7,967 bases of DNA, from assembly GCA_003445735.1 (NCBI GenBank), contig DMCR01000170.1, positions 1,602 to 9,568 of the forward strand, written 5' to 3'. The DNA is from Cryomorphaceae bacterium. GTDB taxonomy: Bacteria; Bacteroidota; Bacteroidia; Flavobacteriales; Schleiferiaceae. How positions within the stretch are numbered: the first letter of the stretch is position 1; each line of letters opens with the position of its first letter. A model generated the notes under the pieces. It was not told the DNA's origin. It searched no databases and saw only the letters and a program-made list of their open reading frames with translations. The position numbers and the translations under genes were made by a program. This document shows positions 6,310-7,967 of the stretch, one piece after another.

Positions 6310-7005
6310 TTAAAAATCATCTATTCTTATTTCCGATATCTCATTTATACAGTTTAAACTGAACATACGTGCCGTGTTTTCGCCCTTGAGCTCCATTTGA
6401 TCGCCATGAACTCGGATCCAAGATCCTTCACGTAAGCCTATTACAGGTTGGTTGTTGAAGTGGTGAAATTCTTTAATGCGCATCTCGCGGGTTTCTCCCA
6501 TGTGCGTACTACCTTCAACAGGATCAAGGTAATGCGGGTTGATGTTGAAGGGAACCCAGCCGAACGCATCGAAGCTTGGCGGGTATACGATGGGCATGTC
6601 ATTAGTCGTGCAAATGCTAATACCGGTGAGGTTGCAACCGGCTGAGGTGCCCATATAGGGTTTGCCGTTACGTACCGCGGCATCGATAGTTTCGAAATAA
6701 CCGGTATTACGAATCGTATCACAAAGGACAAAGGTGTTACCTCCGCCTGTGAAAAAACCATCGGCCCAATTTGTTCCTTCTTCTGCTGTTTCAAATTCGT
6801 GTGCCCCACGCATCTCAAACCCCCAGGCATTAAAGACCTCTTTGGCACGAGCGGTATACGCATCGTGGGTCATGCCTCCGGGCCTTGCAAAAGGGATGAA
6901 GAGGATTTTCTTGGCTGAAGCAAAGAAGTCTTTACATTCCGCTTCGAGGTAGCTCAAATAAGGTTTTCCATAAACAGTAGATGTGCTGACAATCAGTAGG
7001 TTCAT
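6310..7005 (-). CDS. pepE: Dipeptidase E (alpha-aspartyl dipeptidase, peptidase family S51)
   Basis: PepE is a cytoplasmic serine peptidase that hydrolyses dipeptides with an N-terminal aspartate. The protein has 231 residues, close to the 229 of the enterobacterial enzyme. The catalytic triad reported for Salmonella PepE (Ser120, His157, Glu192) maps to S121 in the nucleophile elbow GTSAGCNL, H158 in NINPHYLDP and E193 in GLREGSW. D136 (TTNDMPIV) is also conserved. Other family marks are the N-terminal MNLLIVSTSTVYG, the FIPFARPGG segment (37-44) and FFTGGGNTFVL (84-94). I start it at ATG 7003-7005; the frame is open to 7071, but that would add 22 residues lying within the upstream gene. It begins two bases after the stop of the BNR protein gene, so the two are probably one transcription unit. 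No Shine-Dalgarno motif is seen. Confidence 0.93.
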   Translation of the reverse strand: MNLLIVSTSTVYGKPYLSYLEAECKDFFASAKKILFIPFARPGGMTHDAYTARAKEVFNAWGFEMRGAHEFETAEEGTNWADGFFTGGGNTFVLCDTIRNTGYFETIDAAVRNGKPYMGTSAGCNLTGISICTTNDMPIVYPPSFDAFGWVPFNINPHYLDPVEGSTHMGETREMRIKEFHHFNNQPVIGLREGSWIRVHGDQMELKGENTARMFSLNCINEISEIRIDDF

Positions 7006-7007
7006 AG

Positions 7008-7967
7008 TTATTTCGCTTCGTTGAATAGGTAGGTCCACACACTTTTCTTGCCTTGGCTTAGTTCTGTCCAAATGGGGCGAATAACGCCGTTGTAGGCAGA
7101 GATGTGGTTGTAGTCGCCCATAAAGACCATATCATTTGCGGTGAACGGGGCGTCGTTGATTTGTTGCTCAGTCCAAGTAGCTCCGCCGTCATGTGATATG
7201 GCGAGGTAGGTGTTGGTAGCGGCATCTTCCAGGCCTCTACGGTCATAGTATACGGCATAGAGATAGCCGGTGGTGGGGTCTACAGTGAGCCAGGGGAGAA
7301 ATTGGTCACTTTGGCCTCCTTCAGGGCTGATGGACTGTTTTAGTGACCAATTGGCTCCAGCATCGTCGCTAAACGAGAAATACACCTCGCCGCCCATAGA
7401 GTAGTCTTGATCGCCCCAGCATAGGTAAATACGCCCGTAATAAGGGCTTGAAGGGCAGTGGTCCACGACAGTAATGGGCATGCCGTTGCATCGCGAGAAA
7501 CCATCGTAGCTCTGCGACCAGCCGGCAAATTGGGTACTGACGAGCACATCTTGCCAGTATTTGCAGTCTAGACTTCTGCTCACGTACAGGGAGTCGCGTA
7601 GTGCCCATCCAATGTACATGGCGTTTTTGATACCATAGGCAGGTACAGCACCCTCAGCAGTGCCATCATCATCGATGCAATCTCCAGTTCTGTCTGTGAT
7701 GATTACGGGAGTGGTCCAGGATTCACCTTGGTTGTAGCTTTGAGAGAACAGTATGGTGCTTTTACATTCTGGGTTGTCGGTGCCGTAAGCATCGAATTGG
7801 GTCCAACTCAACCCTATGGTGCCCTTTGAAGGGTGTTCGGCTACCCATTCTTTGTCATGTTTCTTGCCATTGATCGCGGTGAAGCTTCCATCGTTGAAGG
7901 TACCATCGGGGCCGTCCTTGGTTTGACAAACCATGCGGTCAAGGATTTGTTCGCTGCGCCAGTTCGT
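7008..7967 (-). CDS. BNR/Asp-box (sialidase-fold) protein, 5' end outside the window
   Basis: The frame is open from the window edge (7967) to TAA at 7008-7010, giving 319 visible residues; the Met at 7934 is internal. Two clear Asp boxes (SxDxGxxW) occur at visible residues 200-207 (SDDAGANW) and 258-265 (SHDGGATW), plus a variant at 77-84 (SYNQGESW, N for D) and a degenerate one at 132-138. Such repeats mark beta-propeller blades of the sialidase/exo-alpha-sialidase superfamily. The run ITVVDHCPSSPYYGRIYLCW and the DKEW motif at 38-41 fit the family often annotated as BNR-repeat glycosidase or 'exo-sialidase'. Seven visible cysteines (14, 68, 97, 135, 160, 171, 183) suggest a secreted, disulfide-bonded protein; the signal peptide, if any, lies off the window. 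The protein ends soon after the last propeller strand, with no obvious T9SS C-terminal domain. Catalytic activity cannot be judged from this fragment. pepE follows two bases later. Confidence 0.85.
   Translation of the reverse strand, partial: TNWRSEQILDRMVCQTKDGPDGTFNDGSFTAINGKKHDKEWVAEHPSKGTIGLSWTQFDAYGTDNPECKSTILFSQSYNQGESWTTPVIITDRTGDCIDDDGTAEGAVPAYGIKNAMYIGWALRDSLYVSRSLDCKYWQDVLVSTQFAGWSQSYDGFSRCNGMPITVVDHCPSSPYYGRIYLCWGDQDYSMGGEVYFSFSDDAGANWSLKQSISPEGGQSDQFLPWLTVDPTTGYLYAVYYDRRGLEDAATNTYLAISHDGGATWTEQQINDAPFTANDMVFMGDYNHISAYNGVIRPIWTELSQGKKSVWTYLFNEAK

Noticed and set aside
6441..6863. 140-codon open frame inside pepE on the same strand
   Set aside because: It is a shifted frame of an intact gene with all catalytic residues; the translation has no domain features.
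7008..7060. Type IX secretion C-terminal domain on the BNR protein
   Set aside because: The protein ends immediately after the last propeller-like strand with no immunoglobulin-like tail or terminal KLxxK-type motif.
7006..7071. 22-residue N-terminal extension of pepE
   Set aside because: It lies in the 3' end of the BNR gene; the MNLLIVSTST start aligns with the normal PepE N-terminus and length.

Overview
The window looks like chromosomal DNA of a Bacteroidota bacterium, most likely near the Flavobacteriia. The evidence is the gene content, start codons without Shine-Dalgarno motifs, and a TAnnTTTG-type promoter -7 element ahead of gpmI. Apart from one AT-rich gene, base composition is moderate, and the coding is dense. 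I see no RNA genes, mobile elements, CRISPR arrays or long repeats, and no gene-free stretch exceeds about 125 bases.

Left part (1-1923, + strand): the tail of an unidentified gene overlaps by ATGA the start of a Nif3-family dinuclear-metal protein. One base after that comes a coiled-coil protein of the DUF164 / C4-type zinc-ribbon family. All four expected zinc-binding cysteines are replaced in this copy. A strong hairpin at 1950-1965 closes this transcription unit and also serves the convergent one.

Middle part (2046-5139, - strand): gpmI, map and a SAM-dependent methyltransferase form a tight operon. Both internal junctions are 4-base ATGA overlaps, which suggests translational coupling of a glycolytic mutase, the N-terminal methionine-removing enzyme and a methyltransferase of unknown substrate. 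A compact promoter ahead of gpmI abuts the terminator of the next gene upstream.

Right part (5226-7967, - strand): a secreted beta-barrel-like protein carries a coiled coil and a C-terminal SPOR domain. This is an OmpA-like layout in which a SPOR domain replaces the usual peptidoglycan-binding domain, and the gene is clearly more AT-rich than its neighbours. Upstream lie pepE (aspartyl dipeptidase, peptidase family S51) and, two bases before pepE, the 3' part of a cysteine-rich BNR/Asp-box (sialidase-fold) protein whose start is outside the window.

Most of the window is housekeeping. The points most worth a second look are the cysteine-less 'zinc ribbon' protein, the barrel/coiled-coil/SPOR protein, and the degenerate CxxC in the methyltransferase. 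I found no convincing new defence or mobile system.
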